Source: Actinomyces sp. oral taxon 414
GTDB taxonomy: Bacteria > Actinomycetota > Actinomycetes > Actinomycetales > Actinomycetaceae
NCBI RefSeq assembly: GCF_001278845.1
Contig: NZ_CP012590.1
Location: 496,001-560,000 of the forward strand
Reading direction: 5' to 3'
Length of the DNA: 64,000 nt
The notes below the pieces were generated by a model. The model did not search any database, was not told the DNA's origin, and saw nothing but the letters and a program-made list of their open reading frames with translations. Positions 9,339-20,354 of this stretch are shown piece by piece. The position numbers and the translations under genes are program-made. Within the stretch, counting starts at the first letter, position 1; every line of letters begins with the position of its first letter.

Positions 9339-9713
9339 GTGCCCACCATTCAGCAGTTGGTCCGCAAGGGCCGCTCGACCAAGCGCTCGAGGTCCAAGAC
9401 GCCGGCGCTCAAGGCCAGTCCGCAGCGCCGCGGCGTGTGCACCCGCGTGTACACCACGACCCCCAAGAAGCCCAATTCCGCCCTGCGCAAGGTCGCCCGC
9501 GTGCGCCTGTCGACCGGCATTGAGATCACGGCCTACATCCCCGGCGAGGGCCACAACCTCCAGGAGCACTCGATCGTGCTCGTGCGCGGCGGCCGCGTCA
9601 GGGACCTCCCCGGCGTCCGCTACCACATTGTGCGCGGCGCCCTCGACACCCAGGGCGTCAAGAACCGCCGGCAGGCACGGTCGAAGTACGGCGCCAAGAA
9701 GGAGAAGAAGTAA
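9339..9713 (+). CDS. rpsL: 30S ribosomal protein S12
   Basis: S12 lines the decoding centre of the small subunit and controls translational accuracy; it is the classical streptomycin-resistance locus. The 124-residue product is full length and carries the diagnostic [15 protein letters not shown] segment around residues 44-58 and [13 protein letters not shown] further on. The GTG start follows a GGAG at a plausible distance. Its stop overlaps the rpsG start (TAATG), as expected in a translationally coupled str operon. Confidence 0.97.
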   Translation: MPTIQQLVRKGRSTKRSRSKTPALKASPQRRGVCTRVYTTTPKKPNSALRKVARVRLSTGIEITAYIPGEGHNLQEHSIVLVRGGRVRDLPGVRYHIVRGALDTQGVKNRRQARSKYGAKKEKK

Positions 9714-10183
9714 TGCCCCGCAAGGGTCCCGCGCCCAAGCGCCCGCTCGCCGTCGACCCCGTCTACGGCTCGCCGGTGGTCACCCAGCTCGTCAACCGCG
9801 TTCTGCTGGACGGCAAGAAGTCCACCGCCGAGCGCATTGTCTACGGCGCCCTGGAGGGCGTGCGCGCCAAGACGGACCAGGACCCGGTCTCCGTCCTCAA
9901 GCGCGCCCTGGACAATATCCGTCCGGCCCTGGAGGTCCGCTCCCGCCGCGTGGGCGGGGCCACCTACCAGGTCCCGGTCGAGGTCCGCCCGGCCCGGGCC
10001 ACCACCCTGGCCCTGCGCTGGCTCGTGGACTTCTCCCGGCAGCGCCGCGAGAACACCATGACCGAGCGCCTGACCAATGAGATCCTCGACGCCTCCAACG
10101 GCCTGGGGGCCGCTGTCAAGCGCCGCGAGGACATGCACCGAATGGCCGAGTCCAACAAGGCCTTCGCCCACTACCGCTGGTGA
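9713..10183 (+). CDS. rpsG: 30S ribosomal protein S7
   Basis: S7 nucleates assembly of the 30S head and contacts tRNA at the E site. It has 156 residues, the usual length, beginning [16 protein letters not shown] and containing the conserved [16 protein letters not shown] and [20 protein letters not shown] segments. The start overlaps the rpsL stop by one base. It is followed 85 bp later by fusA in the standard str order. Confidence 0.97.
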   Translation: MPRKGPAPKRPLAVDPVYGSPVVTQLVNRVLLDGKKSTAERIVYGALEGVRAKTDQDPVSVLKRALDNIRPALEVRSRRVGGATYQVPVEVRPARATTLALRWLVDFSRQRRENTMTERLTNEILDASNGLGAAVKRREDMHRMAESNKAFAHYRW

Positions 10184-10268
10184 CGGCGGCGCGTCGACCG
10201 GGCCCGCCCCGGCGGGGGTCGGCCGACGTCATCACTTTGAACCGACTGAATAACGAAGGACTTCACTC

Positions 10269-12401
10269 GTGGCACTCGACGTGCTGACGGACCTGACCAA
10301 GGTCCGCAATATCGGCATCATGGCCCACATCGACGCCGGTAAGACCACCGTGACTGAGCGTATCCTGTTCTACACGGGCATTAACTACAAGATCGGCGAG
10401 ACGCACGACGGCGCCTCGACCATGGACTGGATGCCGCAGGAGCAGGAGCGCGGAATCACCATCACCTCCGCCGCCACCACCTGTTTCTGGAAGGACAACC
10501 AGATCAATATTATCGACACCCCCGGCCACGTCGACTTCACGGTCGAGGTCGAGCGCTCCCTGCGTGTGCTCGACGGGGCCGTCGCCGTCTTCGACGGCAA
10601 GGAGGGTGTCGAGCCGCAGTCGGAGACGGTGTGGCGTCAGGCGGACAAGTACAATGTCCCGCGCATCTGCTTCATCAATAAGATGGACAAGCTGGGCGCG
10701 AATTTCGAATTCTCCGTCCAGACCATCCGCGACCGCCTCCACGCCACCCCGATCGTCCTCAATTTCCCGATCGGCTCGGAGAGCAGCTTCTCCGGCGTCG
10801 TCGACGTCCTTCAGATGAAGGCCGTCCGCTTCCCGGAGAAGGACGCCAAGGGCAAGGAAACCCGCGGCGCGGTCGTCGAGTACGAGGAGATCCCCGCGGA
10901 CCTGGTCGGCCGGGCCGAGGAGCTGCGCGCCGAGCTCATTGAGACGGTCGCCGAGGCCGACGACGAGCTCATGGAGAAGTACCTGGAGGGCGAGGAGCTG
11001 AGCGTCGCCGAGCTCAAGCGGGGCATCCGCAAGCTCACCGTGGCCGGCGAGGCCTTCCCGGTGCTGGCCGGCTCGGCCTTCAAGAACAAGGGCGTCCAGC
11101 CCATGCTCGACGCCGTGCTCGACTACCTGCCCTCCCCGCTGGACGTGCCCGACGTCGAGGGCCACGCCCCCGGCAAGGAGGACGTCGTCGTCACCCGCGC
11201 CGCCGACGAGAAGGAGCCCTTCGCGGCGCTCGCCTTCAAGGTCGCCACGCACCCCTTCTACGGCAAGCTCGTCTACGTGCGCGTCTACTCCGGCAGGGTC
11301 TCCCAGGGCGACATGATCCTCAACGCCACCAAGGGCAAGAAGGAGCGCGTGGGCAAGCTCTTCCAGATGCACTCCAATAAGGAGAACCCGGTCGAGCAGG
11401 CCCACGCCGGGCACATCTATGCCTTCATCGGCCTCAAGGACGTCACCACCGGTGACACTCTGTGCGCCCAGGGCGCCCCGGTCATTCTGGAGTCCATGTC
11501 CTTCCCGGACCCGGTCATCCACGTGGCCATCGAGCCCAAGACCAAGGGCGACCAGGAGAAGCTGGGCATGGCCATCCAGAAGCTGTCCGAGGAGGACCCG
11601 ACCTTCACCGTCCGCCTGGACGAGGAGACCGGTCAGACCGTCATCGGCGGCATGGGCGAGCTCCACCTGGATGTCTTCGTCGACCGCATGCGCCGCGAAT
11701 TCAAGGTCGAGGCCAATGTCGGCAACCCGATGGTGGCCTACCGCGAGACCATCCGCAAGAAGGTCGACAAGGTCGAGTACACCCACAAGAAGCAGACGGG
11801 CGGAAGCGGTCAGTACGCCAAGGTGCTCATGTCCTTCGAGCCGCTCGTCCCCGAGGCGGACGAGAACGGCGAGGTCGCGCACTACGAGTTCGCCAACGAG
11901 ATCACGGGTGGGCGCGTGCCGCGCGAGTACATTCCCAGCGTCGACGCCGGCGTGAGGGACGCCATGCTCACCGGCGTGCTCGCCGGCTACCCGGTGGTCG
12001 ACGTCAAGGCGACTCTCGTCGACGGCGGCTACCACGAGGTCGACTCCTCCGAGATGGCCTTCAAGATCGCCGGTTCCATGGCCTTCAAGGAGGGCGCGCG
12101 CAGGGCCTCCCCGGTCCTGCTCGAGCCCGTCATGGCCGTGGAGGTGCGCACCCCCGAGGAGTACATGGGCGACGTCATCGGCGACCTGAACTCCCGCCGC
12201 GGCATGATCGTCTCCATGGAGGACGCCGTGGGGGTCAAGGTCGTCAAGGCCGCCGTGCCGCTGAGCGAGATGTTCGGCTATGTCGGCGACCTGCGCTCCA
12301 AGACCCAGGGCCGCGCCGTGTACTCCATGAGCTTCGACTCCTACGCCGAGGTTCCCAAGAGCGTCGCGGACGAGATCATCGCCCGGGCCAAGGGCGAGTG
12401 A
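10269..12401 (+). CDS. fusA: Elongation factor G
   Basis: EF-G is the GTPase that drives tRNA-mRNA translocation and, with RRF, ribosome recycling. The 710-residue product is full length. The P-loop AHIDAGKTT is at about residues 19-27, DTPGH marks switch II and NKMDK the base-specificity motif; the domain IV and V sequences ([27 protein letters not shown]) are intact. The GTG start is preceded by GAAGGA at about 8 bases. It is transcribed with rpsL and rpsG, and strong hairpins follow before tuf. Confidence 0.97.
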   Translation: MALDVLTDLTKVRNIGIMAHIDAGKTTVTERILFYTGINYKIGETHDGASTMDWMPQEQERGITITSAATTCFWKDNQINIIDTPGHVDFTVEVERSLRVLDGAVAVFDGKEGVEPQSETVWRQADKYNVPRICFINKMDKLGANFEFSVQTIRDRLHATPIVLNFPIGSESSFSGVVDVLQMKAVRFPEKDAKGKETRGAVVEYEEIPADLVGRAEELRAELIETVAEADDELMEKYLEGEELSVAELKRGIRKLTVAGEAFPVLAGSAFKNKGVQPMLDAVLDYLPSPLDVPDVEGHAPGKEDVVVTRAADEKEPFAALAFKVATHPFYGKLVYVRVYSGRVSQGDMILNATKGKKERVGKLFQMHSNKENPVEQAHAGHIYAFIGLKDVTTGDTLCAQGAPVILESMSFPDPVIHVAIEPKTKGDQEKLGMAIQKLSEEDPTFTVRLDEETGQTVIGGMGELHLDVFVDRMRREFKVEANVGNPMVAYRETIRKKVDKVEYTHKKQTGGSGQYAKVLMSFEPLVPEADENGEVAHYEFANEITGGRVPREYIPSVDAGVRDAMLTGVLAGYPVVDVKATLVDGGYHEVDSSEMAFKIAGSMAFKEGARRASPVLLEPVMAVEVRTPEEYMGDVIGDLNSRRGMIVSMEDAVGVKVVKAAVPLSEMFGYVGDLRSKTQGRAVYSMSFDSYAEVPKSVADEIIARAKGE

Positions 12402-12409
12402 CCCCTGCG

Positions 12410-12452
12410 GCGCGGCGGGGGCCGGACCGGATCCGGCCGGCCCCCGCCGCGC
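12410..12452 (+). terminator. Strong hairpin between fusA and tuf
   Basis: A perfect 16-bp GC stem (12410-12425 with 12437-12452) has an 11-base loop that is itself self-complementary. A second 7-bp hairpin follows (12454-12460 with 12464-12470). There is no T-run, so this may be a partial terminator or attenuator rather than a full stop. It allows tuf to be expressed independently of the rest of the str operon. Confidence 0.55.
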
Positions 12453-12593
12453 CGGGGCGCACCGCGCCCCGGGCCCGCATTCCAGTAAGATTCCCAACAA
12501 TCCACCAGTAGAGACTCTCGGCGTCGGCCCGACTAGCATGTGAGCAGTCGAAACTCCGACGAAGAGAACTACCCGAGTCCCAGGAGGACACCA

Positions 12594-13784
<1,191 letters not shown>

Positions 13785-13818
13785 TCTGATCTGCCCGCCG
13801 CGGGTCCGCCCGCGCAGC

Positions 13819-13866
13819 GCCCGGGCGCCCGTCGTCTCCCCGCAGACGACGGGCGCCCGGGCTTTT
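13819..13866 (+). terminator. Intrinsic terminator after tuf
   Basis: A perfect 18-bp GC-rich stem (13819-13836 with 13845-13862) with an 8-base loop is followed directly by TTTT. This is the clearest rho-independent terminator in the window and separates tuf from the pilus operon. Confidence 0.9.
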
Positions 13867-13885
13867 GCGCGCCCGGCGCGCGGGG

Positions 13886-13947
13886 CGAGACGAGGTCGTG
13901 GCCGAGACGTTGTGCGAACGAGACGGGGGCGTGGCTGTTCCGAGACG
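13886..13947 (+). promoter_or_regulatory. Four CGAGACG direct repeats upstream of pilus operon
   Basis: The heptamer CGAGACG occurs at 13886, 13903, 13919 and 13941, spacings of 17, 16 and 22 bases. It lies between the tuf terminator and the tip-adhesin start, with a weak -10-like TAGCCT at 13956-13961 just beyond. Same-orientation repeats at roughly one-and-a-half to two helical turns look like binding sites for a transcription factor controlling pilus expression. The factor is unknown. Confidence 0.45.
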
Positions 13948-14019
13948 TCCGTCCCATAGCCTCAGTGGGTCTTCACGAGATTGATTCCCCCGTCCGTAGA
14001 CCCTTCTTGGAGTTCCCCC

Positions 14020-16902
14020 GTGTTTCACTTCCGCCAGGACGCCGTGCGTCGTCGTCTGACGGGCCTCGTCGCGCTGTGCGTCGCGTCCGCGGCCCTCGTG
14101 CTCGGTCCGGACGCCGTTCCCACGACGGCGAGCGCCGCCCCCGCGGGGACGGCCCTGCCCGCGGTCTTCGCCACCGGCGGCTCGGGCCGCTACGTCGATA
14201 CGATCCAGTGGCTCCAGTGGGCCGACTACTCGCAGTTCCAGGGCGTGGCCAAGCCGAACGTCCCCGTGCTCGACTACGGGCAGACCAAGGACTTCGTCAA
14301 TGAGCGCGACCTGGGCGACGGCGGCACCCTGGTGACCACCTGCACCCTGTCCAACCTCCAGCACCTGGGGCACAACCCGGCCACCACCGAGGCGCAGGCC
14401 AAGGGCCCGCTCGTGGCCACCATCCCGGGCGCCTGGGCCGGCGACGCGCTCGACAACCTCTACAACGTGGGCGGTCCCGGCCAGTGGAGCGACGGCTCGG
14501 AGATCTGGCACAGCGGGCTGACCTACCCGGGCGACTACACCAACAAGAACCAGATGGTCATCGGCCTGGCCAACGGCTACGCCTACAACGGCGCGAACAC
14601 CTGGGACAGCAAGGTCTGGGGGAGTCCGGGGTCCAGCACCGACCCCACCGGCTTCAACGCCCAGGTGAGCGTGGACTACTCCTGCTCGGCCGAGCTGCGC
14701 GCCCCCGACGGCAGCATCATCCCGGTCCCCATCCAGGGGCTGGTCTTCGCCGACGCCGAGGCCTCCTCGCGGCGCTACGGCATCAAGTCCTGGGCGACCT
14801 CGGAGTATCAGGACGAGTGGGTCCAGGCCAGTACCGACCAGCCCGTCACCTGGCGCGTCCTGGACACCATGCGCTCGCAGGGATGCGTGTCCAAGACCAC
14901 CGGCAAGCAGGTGACCACCGACGCCGAGGTGTCCAACGGCGGCCAGACCCTGCGCCTGATGCCCAGCGACGAGGAGTGCGTCTACCAGCGGGCGGCGGAC
15001 GGCACGTCGGGCACCTACTCCCACCCCAACGGCATCGGCGGCCCCGACGTGGTCATGTTCATGGAGGGCGCCACCAAGGCGACCATCACCATGCAGGGCG
15101 CCGGCTACTCCGCCGTCGCGCTGGGCCTCATTGTGGCCACCGACTTCGGCGACGCCCCCGAGTCCTACGGCTACGCCGGCTCCCTGTTCCAGCCCAAGTG
15201 GCAGGACGGGGAGGTGAGCGCGACCACGGACGCCTTCGGGGTCAGCCCCCAGGCCATGATGTACATGGACCGGGGCGCCCCCCGCCTGGGCGAGCGCATC
15301 GACGCCGAGGGCTACCAGAAGTTCTCCACCGACGCCCAGGCCGACGACAACAATGCGATCTATGACGACGAGGACTCCATAGACCTGACCCAGTGGGGCA
15401 TCACCACCAGTCCGGGGCAGTCCCACACCGAGAGGGTCGCCTGCGAGGGCGCGGGCAAGATCGCCGGCTGGATCGACTGGAACAACAACGGCGTCTTCGA
15501 CGACACCGAGAAGAGCGACGAGGTCGCCTGCGACAACGCCGTGAACTCGGCGACGCTGACCTGGACGGTCCCGGCTGACGTGACCAACACCAAGCGCAGC
15601 GTGGACGGCGAGCCCGGCTCCCGGCCCGACAGCTACATGCGCGTGCGCATCACCAATGACAATGGCGGCGACGGCCAGAGGCCCGTGGGCATCACCTCCA
15701 CCGGCGAGGTCGAGGACTACAAGGTCTCCATCCGCGTCCCCACCCTCCAGCTGACCAAGACCGTCGACAACACCTACGCCTCCGACGAGGTCCCGGGCCT
15801 GGGGGCCGACCAGTGGACGGTGACGGGCACGGGCGCCAACGGCGCGATCTCCGGGGCCGGCACGACCGGCGACCCCCAGGCCGTGGCCGCCGGCCAGGTG
15901 GCCCTGTCCGAGAGCTCGGACAACCCCGACGCCGCCGGCTACGAGGCGGGCCAGTGGACCTGCGCCGAGACCGAGGGGACCATCGCCGAGACCGGCAAGC
16001 CCTACTCCTCCAGCGTGGGCCAGAGCACCGACGGCGCGGCGAGCCTGACCGTCAATAACGAGGACCGCGTCTCGTGCACCATCACCAACACCGCCAAGCC
16101 GGGCTCCCTGTCGTGGAGCAAGGTCGACGCCCAGGGCGCCGAACTGGCCGGGTCGGCCTGGGCGCTGACCGGTCCCGAGGTCCCCGCGGACACGGTCGTG
16201 GCGGACTGCGCCGGGGCCTCGTGCCCGGCGGGCGACTACCTCGACCAGGACCCGGCCGCGGGCCGCTTCCGGCTGACCGGCCTGAAGTGGGGCACCTACG
16301 CGATCAGGGAGACGACGGCGCCGGCGGGCTACGTCGCCGCCGACGGCGAATTCTCCTTCACCCAGATCAGGGGCTCCGCCCTGGAGGGGACGCTGGTGCC
16401 CGTCGAGGGCGTGGCGGGCAACGGCGTGGTTAACCAGCCCCTGGTGGGCTCGGTGACGTGGACCAAGGTCGACGCGGACAACGCCAAGCCGCTGTCGGGC
16501 TCCACCTGGACGCTGACGGGTCCGGGCGTGCCCGCGGGCACCGTCGTGACCGACTGCGCCCAGGCGCCCTGCCCGACCGATCCCTTCACCGATCAGGACC
16601 CGGTGGCGGGCTCCTTCAAGGTCGCGGCCCTGCAGTGGAGCGCCGACGCCTACGCCCTGACGGAGAAGGACCCGCCGGCCGGCTACGCGCTGGATGCGAC
16701 GTCGCACTCCTTCACCATCTCGGCGGACGCCCTGGACTACGCCTTCACCGCGTCCTTCACGAATTCCAAGACCACCGTCCCCCTGCTGCCGCTGACCGGC
16801 GGCATGGGCGCGGACGCCTTCCTCCTGACCGGCGCGGCGCTCGGCGCCGTCGCCCTGGTCGCCGCCTACGTGAGGAGGCGCCGCTCGCAGACCGTTCAGT
16901 AA
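14020..16902 (+). CDS. Pilus tip adhesin, LPLTG-anchored (FimQ-like)
   Basis: This is a surface protein of 960 residues. The GTG at 14020 follows TTGGAG and gives a basic N-terminus (MFHFRQDAVRRRL), a hydrophobic core and an AXA-type signal peptidase site (ASAAPAG); a TTG at 13981 is in frame but less likely. Domains in order: a large CshA-like non-repetitive adhesin region (to about residue 370), a GEVED-type domain (DFGDAPESYG ... GWIDWNNNGVF ... STGEVEDYKV), then SpaA-like Ig modules with E-box-like YAIRETTAPAGY and YALTEKDPPAGY. LPLTG at residues 923-927, a membrane helix and a basic tail form the sorting signal. The shaft pilin and sortase genes follow. This matches the Actinomyces FimQ-FimP-SrtC1 layout; the ligand is unknown. 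Confidence 0.85.
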   Translation: MFHFRQDAVRRRLTGLVALCVASAALVLGPDAVPTTASAAPAGTALPAVFATGGSGRYVDTIQWLQWADYSQFQGVAKPNVPVLDYGQTKDFVNERDLGDGGTLVTTCTLSNLQHLGHNPATTEAQAKGPLVATIPGAWAGDALDNLYNVGGPGQWSDGSEIWHSGLTYPGDYTNKNQMVIGLANGYAYNGANTWDSKVWGSPGSSTDPTGFNAQVSVDYSCSAELRAPDGSIIPVPIQGLVFADAEASSRRYGIKSWATSEYQDEWVQASTDQPVTWRVLDTMRSQGCVSKTTGKQVTTDAEVSNGGQTLRLMPSDEECVYQRAADGTSGTYSHPNGIGGPDVVMFMEGATKATITMQGAGYSAVALGLIVATDFGDAPESYGYAGSLFQPKWQDGEVSATTDAFGVSPQAMMYMDRGAPRLGERIDAEGYQKFSTDAQADDNNAIYDDEDSIDLTQWGITTSPGQSHTERVACEGAGKIAGWIDWNNNGVFDDTEKSDEVACDNAVNSATLTWTVPADVTNTKRSVDGEPGSRPDSYMRVRITNDNGGDGQRPVGITSTGEVEDYKVSIRVPTLQLTKTVDNTYASDEVPGLGADQWTVTGTGANGAISGAGTTGDPQAVAAGQVALSESSDNPDAAGYEAGQWTCAETEGTIAETGKPYSSSVGQSTDGAASLTVNNEDRVSCTITNTAKPGSLSWSKVDAQGAELAGSAWALTGPEVPADTVVADCAGASCPAGDYLDQDPAAGRFRLTGLKWGTYAIRETTAPAGYVAADGEFSFTQIRGSALEGTLVPVEGVAGNGVVNQPLVGSVTWTKVDADNAKPLSGSTWTLTGPGVPAGTVVTDCAQAPCPTDPFTDQDPVAGSFKVAALQWSADAYALTEKDPPAGYALDATSHSFTISADALDYAFTASFTNSKTTVPLLPLTGGMGADAFLLTGAALGAVALVAAYVRRRRSQTVQ

Positions 16903-17077
16903 CCCACCCGCAGCTGACGGGGCCCCGGTCCGACCGCGGATCCCGCCAGGGGCTTGACACCGAGCGGAGCAGAGCCTCGGCCCTGAGAGCGCGCCGTTTC
17001 CTCATCGCGTCTCCCCGCATCCCATCTCTTCACCATCCGCACGGCCCGCGCCGTGCACGATGAAAGGACACACATAC

Positions 17078-18688
17078 ATGAGCACGACCGCTCGCGCCCT
17101 CGGGCGCCGAGTCGCCGCCGCCGCCGGGGCTCTGGCCATCGGCGTGGCGGGCCTGGGCCTGGTCTCGGGCGCCGCCGTCGCCGCCGACGGCAATATCGAC
17201 ACCTCCAGGACCGGCTCGATCATCATCCACAAGCACGAGTCCGGCTCCCAGGGCAGTAACGGCACCGCCGACGGCCAGACCAATACGAACGGCGGCGACC
17301 CGGTCGCCGACGTCGTCTTCACGGCCTTCCCCATCAGCAACCTGGACCTGACCGCCCAGGCCTCCTGGGACGGGCTGAAGACCCTGTCCGTTCCGGCCGA
17401 CGCTTGCGGCGCGGACGACAACACCCCCGCGCTGACGCTGCCCGGCGGCGCCGCGGCCGCCTTCGACGCCGGCGTGGTCAGCGCCCCGACCGACGCCACC
17501 GGCAACACCACCATCGGCAACCTGCCGGTCAAGGCCTACCTGGTCTGCGAGACCTCGGCGCCCGCGACGGTCAAGACGAAGTCCGCGCCCTTCCTGGTGA
17601 CCATCCCGTTCCCGAACAACACGGCGAACACGGCCCACCCCGACGGCAATTGGCTCTACGACGTCAACGTCTACCCCAAGAACACCGTCGTGCTGGCCCC
17701 CACCAAGTCGATCACCGTCGAGGAGACCAAGCACGGCGTCCAGGCCGGTGAGCAGGTGACCTTCCCGATCACCGCCAAGATCCCGTCCATCGCCGCGACG
17801 GACAACTTCACCCACTTCATCATCGACGACCCGCTCGACGCCAATATGGAGAACGGCAAGGTCGTCTCGGTCAAGATCGACGGCGTGGACGTGCCGACCT
17901 CCTACTACACCGCGACCGAGGGTCAGACGGTCACCGTCGGCTTCAACAGCGCCGGCCTGGCCCACCTCAAGACCAAGCCGAACTCCACGATCGAGGTCGT
18001 CTTCGCCGCCACCGTCAAGTCGGTTCCCGCCGACGGCAATATCCGCAACACCGCCAAGCTCTACGTCGACGCGAAGCCGTCGAACACCCCGCCGGACACC
18101 CCGCCGACCACCCCCAACGACATCCCCCCGGGCACCCCGGATGACGGCACTCCCACCAACGAGGTCGTCTCCAGCTGGGGCGACGTCAAGGTCCTCAAGC
18201 AGGACAAGGACAACGCCAAGGCCCTGGAGGGCGCGGTCTTCCAGGTCTACAACGCCGCCGACCCCTACGCCGCCGACTGCTCCGCGGCCACCAAGACCGG
18301 CAACCCGATCGCCGTGAACGGCGTCAACGAGTTCACCTCCGACACCGCCGGTCTGGTGAGCATCGCCGGGCTGTTCGTGGACTCGAAGGTGGGCGCCGCC
18401 GGCGTCACGGGCGTGGTCCCCGACCACACGCAGCGCTGCTACGTCCTGGTCGAGACCAAGGCGCCCGCCGGTTACGTCCTGACGACGAACAACTCCACCC
18501 CCGTGGCCGTCAAGGCCGGCCTGACCGCCGACAAGGACGTGACCATCGACAACACCAAGCAGGACGTCCCCCAGCTGCCCCTCACCGGTGCCGCCGGCCG
18601 GGTCCTGCTCATGACGCTGGGCGCCGCGCTCATCCTCGGCGCCGTCGGCTTCGCCCTGTCGTCCCGCAGGAAGCGCGCGCGGGCCTGA
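17078..18688 (+). CDS. Major fimbrial shaft pilin (FimA/FimP-like)
   Basis: This is the repeating subunit of a sortase-assembled pilus, 536 residues, close to the size of known Actinomyces FimA/FimP. ATG 17078 is chosen over 17060 because AAAGGA lies about 9 bases before it. A signal peptide ends near AVAADG. The pilin motif VNVYPKN places the nucleophilic lysine at K201; an E-box (YVLVETKAPAGY, E459) supports intramolecular isopeptide bonding; LPLTG at residues 500-504 with a membrane helix and RRKRARA tail is the sorting signal. A Pro/Thr-rich linker (around residue 345) separates Ig-like domains. The downstream sortase would join LPLT threonine to K201 of the next subunit. Confidence 0.93.
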   Translation: MSTTARALGRRVAAAAGALAIGVAGLGLVSGAAVAADGNIDTSRTGSIIIHKHESGSQGSNGTADGQTNTNGGDPVADVVFTAFPISNLDLTAQASWDGLKTLSVPADACGADDNTPALTLPGGAAAAFDAGVVSAPTDATGNTTIGNLPVKAYLVCETSAPATVKTKSAPFLVTIPFPNNTANTAHPDGNWLYDVNVYPKNTVVLAPTKSITVEETKHGVQAGEQVTFPITAKIPSIAATDNFTHFIIDDPLDANMENGKVVSVKIDGVDVPTSYYTATEGQTVTVGFNSAGLAHLKTKPNSTIEVVFAATVKSVPADGNIRNTAKLYVDAKPSNTPPDTPPTTPNDIPPGTPDDGTPTNEVVSSWGDVKVLKQDKDNAKALEGAVFQVYNAADPYAADCSAATKTGNPIAVNGVNEFTSDTAGLVSIAGLFVDSKVGAAGVTGVVPDHTQRCYVLVETKAPAGYVLTTNNSTPVAVKAGLTADKDVTIDNTKQDVPQLPLTGAAGRVLLMTLGAALILGAVGFALSSRRKRARA

Positions 18689-18749
18689 ACGCCGTAGGCG
18701 GCCGGCCCCGCTGACGGGCCGGTCGCCGCCGGCGGCCCTCGCGCCAACG

Positions 18750-18790
18750 CCGTGCGGCGGGCAGACCCCCGGGGTCTGCCCGCCGCACGG
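18750..18790 (+). terminator. Perfect 20-bp hairpin between shaft pilin and sortase genes
   Basis: Bases 18750-18769 and 18771-18790 are exact inverted complements separated by one base, giving a very stable hairpin that ends 25 bases before the sortase ATG. No T-run follows, so it may act as an attenuator or an mRNA-processing/stability element that keeps sortase levels below pilin levels. Confidence 0.6.
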
Positions 18791-18815
18791 CATCAGTCCC
18801 AGGAGAACCCACCGC

Positions 18816-20042
18816 ATGACACACCCCCGCCGTCGTCCCTCCGCCCGCGCCGCCCGCTCCGGGCGTTGGCGCCTGTCGCGCTCCTCCCTCATCCCCGCGA
18901 CACTGGCGCTGGCGGGGATGATCGTCTTCGCCTACCCGACGATCGCCAGCTGGATCAGCCAGTACAACCAGTCCCAGGTCGTGGCCGACTACTCCGCGGC
19001 CGTGGACCACACCAGCCCCGACGCCGCCACACAGCTGGCCAATGCCCGCGCCTACAACGACGCCCTGTCGGTCGGCGCGGTCCTGCAGGCCAATACGAAC
19101 GTGCCCACCGGCGCGGGCGAGGCGGGGGAGCAGGCCCTGAGCTACGACCAGATCCTCGACGTCAACGGCGCCGGCCTCATGGCGCGCCTCAAGATCCCCG
19201 CCATCGACCTCGACCTGCCCGTCTACCACGGCACCGCCGACCAGACCCTCCTGGAGGGCCTGGGACACCTGGAGGGCACCTCCCTGCCGGTGGGCGGCCC
19301 GGGCACCCGCTCCGTGATCACCGGGCACCGGGGCCTGGCCAACGCCGTCATGTTCACCAACCTCGACCGCGTCAAGACGGGGGACACCTTCGTCATCGAG
19401 GTCTTCGGCGAGGTGCTCACCTACCGCGTGGTCGAGACCAAGGTCGTCGAGCCCGAGCAGACCGAGGAGCTGCGCGCCGAGCCCGGCCGGGACCTGGTCA
19501 CTCTCGTCACCTGCACGCCGCTGGGCATTAACACCCACCGCATTCTGGTCACCGGCGAGAGGATCGTGCCGACCCCGGCCGAGGACCTCGCCGCAGCGGG
19601 CAGTCCCCCGGACGTGCCCAGCTTCCCGTGGTGGGCGGTGACCCTGGCCGGGGGCGTCGTCCTCATCGGCCTGTACGTCTGGCGCGCCGGCTGCCCGCCC
19701 CGCCCCCGGGGCGGCGGGCCGGTGCGGGCCGGGGCGGCCCCGTCGTCGGGTGCGCCCGCGCCCGCGCCGACCCCGCCCGACGACGCCGCGCCCCCGCCCG
19801 CACCCGCGCCGGCGCCCGTAAAGCCGCCGGCCGCGGGCGGGCAATCGCCCGGGATCGGTGCGGATTCGCCCGAGGACTGGCGCGGCGCGGCAGAGGCTCC
19901 CACGATCGTGCTCAGCCCCTACTCCGATCTCGACGAGGAGATCTTCGGGCTCGGCCAGGGGGGAGGGGCCGACGCCGGGGCGCCGGGCCGGCGCCGGCCG
20001 GGGCGCCGGGGTCGGACCCTGGGAGAGCACCTGGGCCTGTGA
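18816..20042 (+). CDS. Class C (pilin-polymerising) sortase
   Basis: This transpeptidase links pilin subunits. It has 408 residues; AGGAGA lies 9 bases before the ATG. An N-terminal helix (about residues 29-47) anchors it to the membrane. The catalytic residues are visible: H171 in TGHRGL, C233 in LVTCTPLG and R242 in NTHR, with LPVYHGT upstream as in class C enzymes. I do not see the DP(F/W/Y) lid motif of streptococcal pilin sortases. A second membrane helix (FPWWAVTLAGGVVLIGLYVW, about residues 270-289) is followed by an unusually long Pro/Ala-rich tail of ~115 residues, predicted to be cytoplasmic. It is the third gene of the pilus operon. Confidence 0.92.
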   Translation: MTHPRRRPSARAARSGRWRLSRSSLIPATLALAGMIVFAYPTIASWISQYNQSQVVADYSAAVDHTSPDAATQLANARAYNDALSVGAVLQANTNVPTGAGEAGEQALSYDQILDVNGAGLMARLKIPAIDLDLPVYHGTADQTLLEGLGHLEGTSLPVGGPGTRSVITGHRGLANAVMFTNLDRVKTGDTFVIEVFGEVLTYRVVETKVVEPEQTEELRAEPGRDLVTLVTCTPLGINTHRILVTGERIVPTPAEDLAAAGSPPDVPSFPWWAVTLAGGVVLIGLYVWRAGCPPRPRGGGPVRAGAAPSSGAPAPAPTPPDDAAPPPAPAPAPVKPPAAGGQSPGIGADSPEDWRGAAEAPTIVLSPYSDLDEEIFGLGQGGGADAGAPGRRRPGRRGRTLGEHLGL

Positions 20043-20354
20043 GAGGCCCGGGCCGACCATCCGCGACACGCCCGAGTGCGGGGGACAGGGTGGTCGGTCT
20101 CACAGGCCCGGACGGCCCGCCCGGCTTTCCCGGCCGTGCGGGCGCTGATAGCGTTGGCGGGCCGGTCGGGCGATTGTCTGCCGGCCACCTCCCGGGGTCG
20201 ACCCGGGAACCAGTCTGACGGACCCGATGCTCATCGGGTTTCCGTGTGTCCAGGCCGGTCTCATCTTTCTTCACAGGGAGAGCCGTGTGCGTCGTGCGAG
20301 CGACACGCCCGAGCGCGTGGACCGGTCGATAGAGAAGCAGAGAGGTTAGGCGCC
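20043..20354 (+). other. Intergenic region between pilus operon and S10 operon
   Basis: These 312 bases contain no credible ORF. A small hairpin (20222-20229 with 20232-20239) runs into TTCC and may terminate pilus transcripts or act in the S10 leader. A TAGCGT at 20149-20154 is a possible -10 for rpsJ, but no good -35 is seen. A promoter for the S10 operon is expected here. Confidence 0.4.

Noticed and set aside
16954..16982. TTGACA before the shaft pilin gene as a promoter
   Set aside because: No -10-like hexamer lies at 16-18 bases; the gene is more likely expressed from the operon promoter, though an internal promoter is not excluded.
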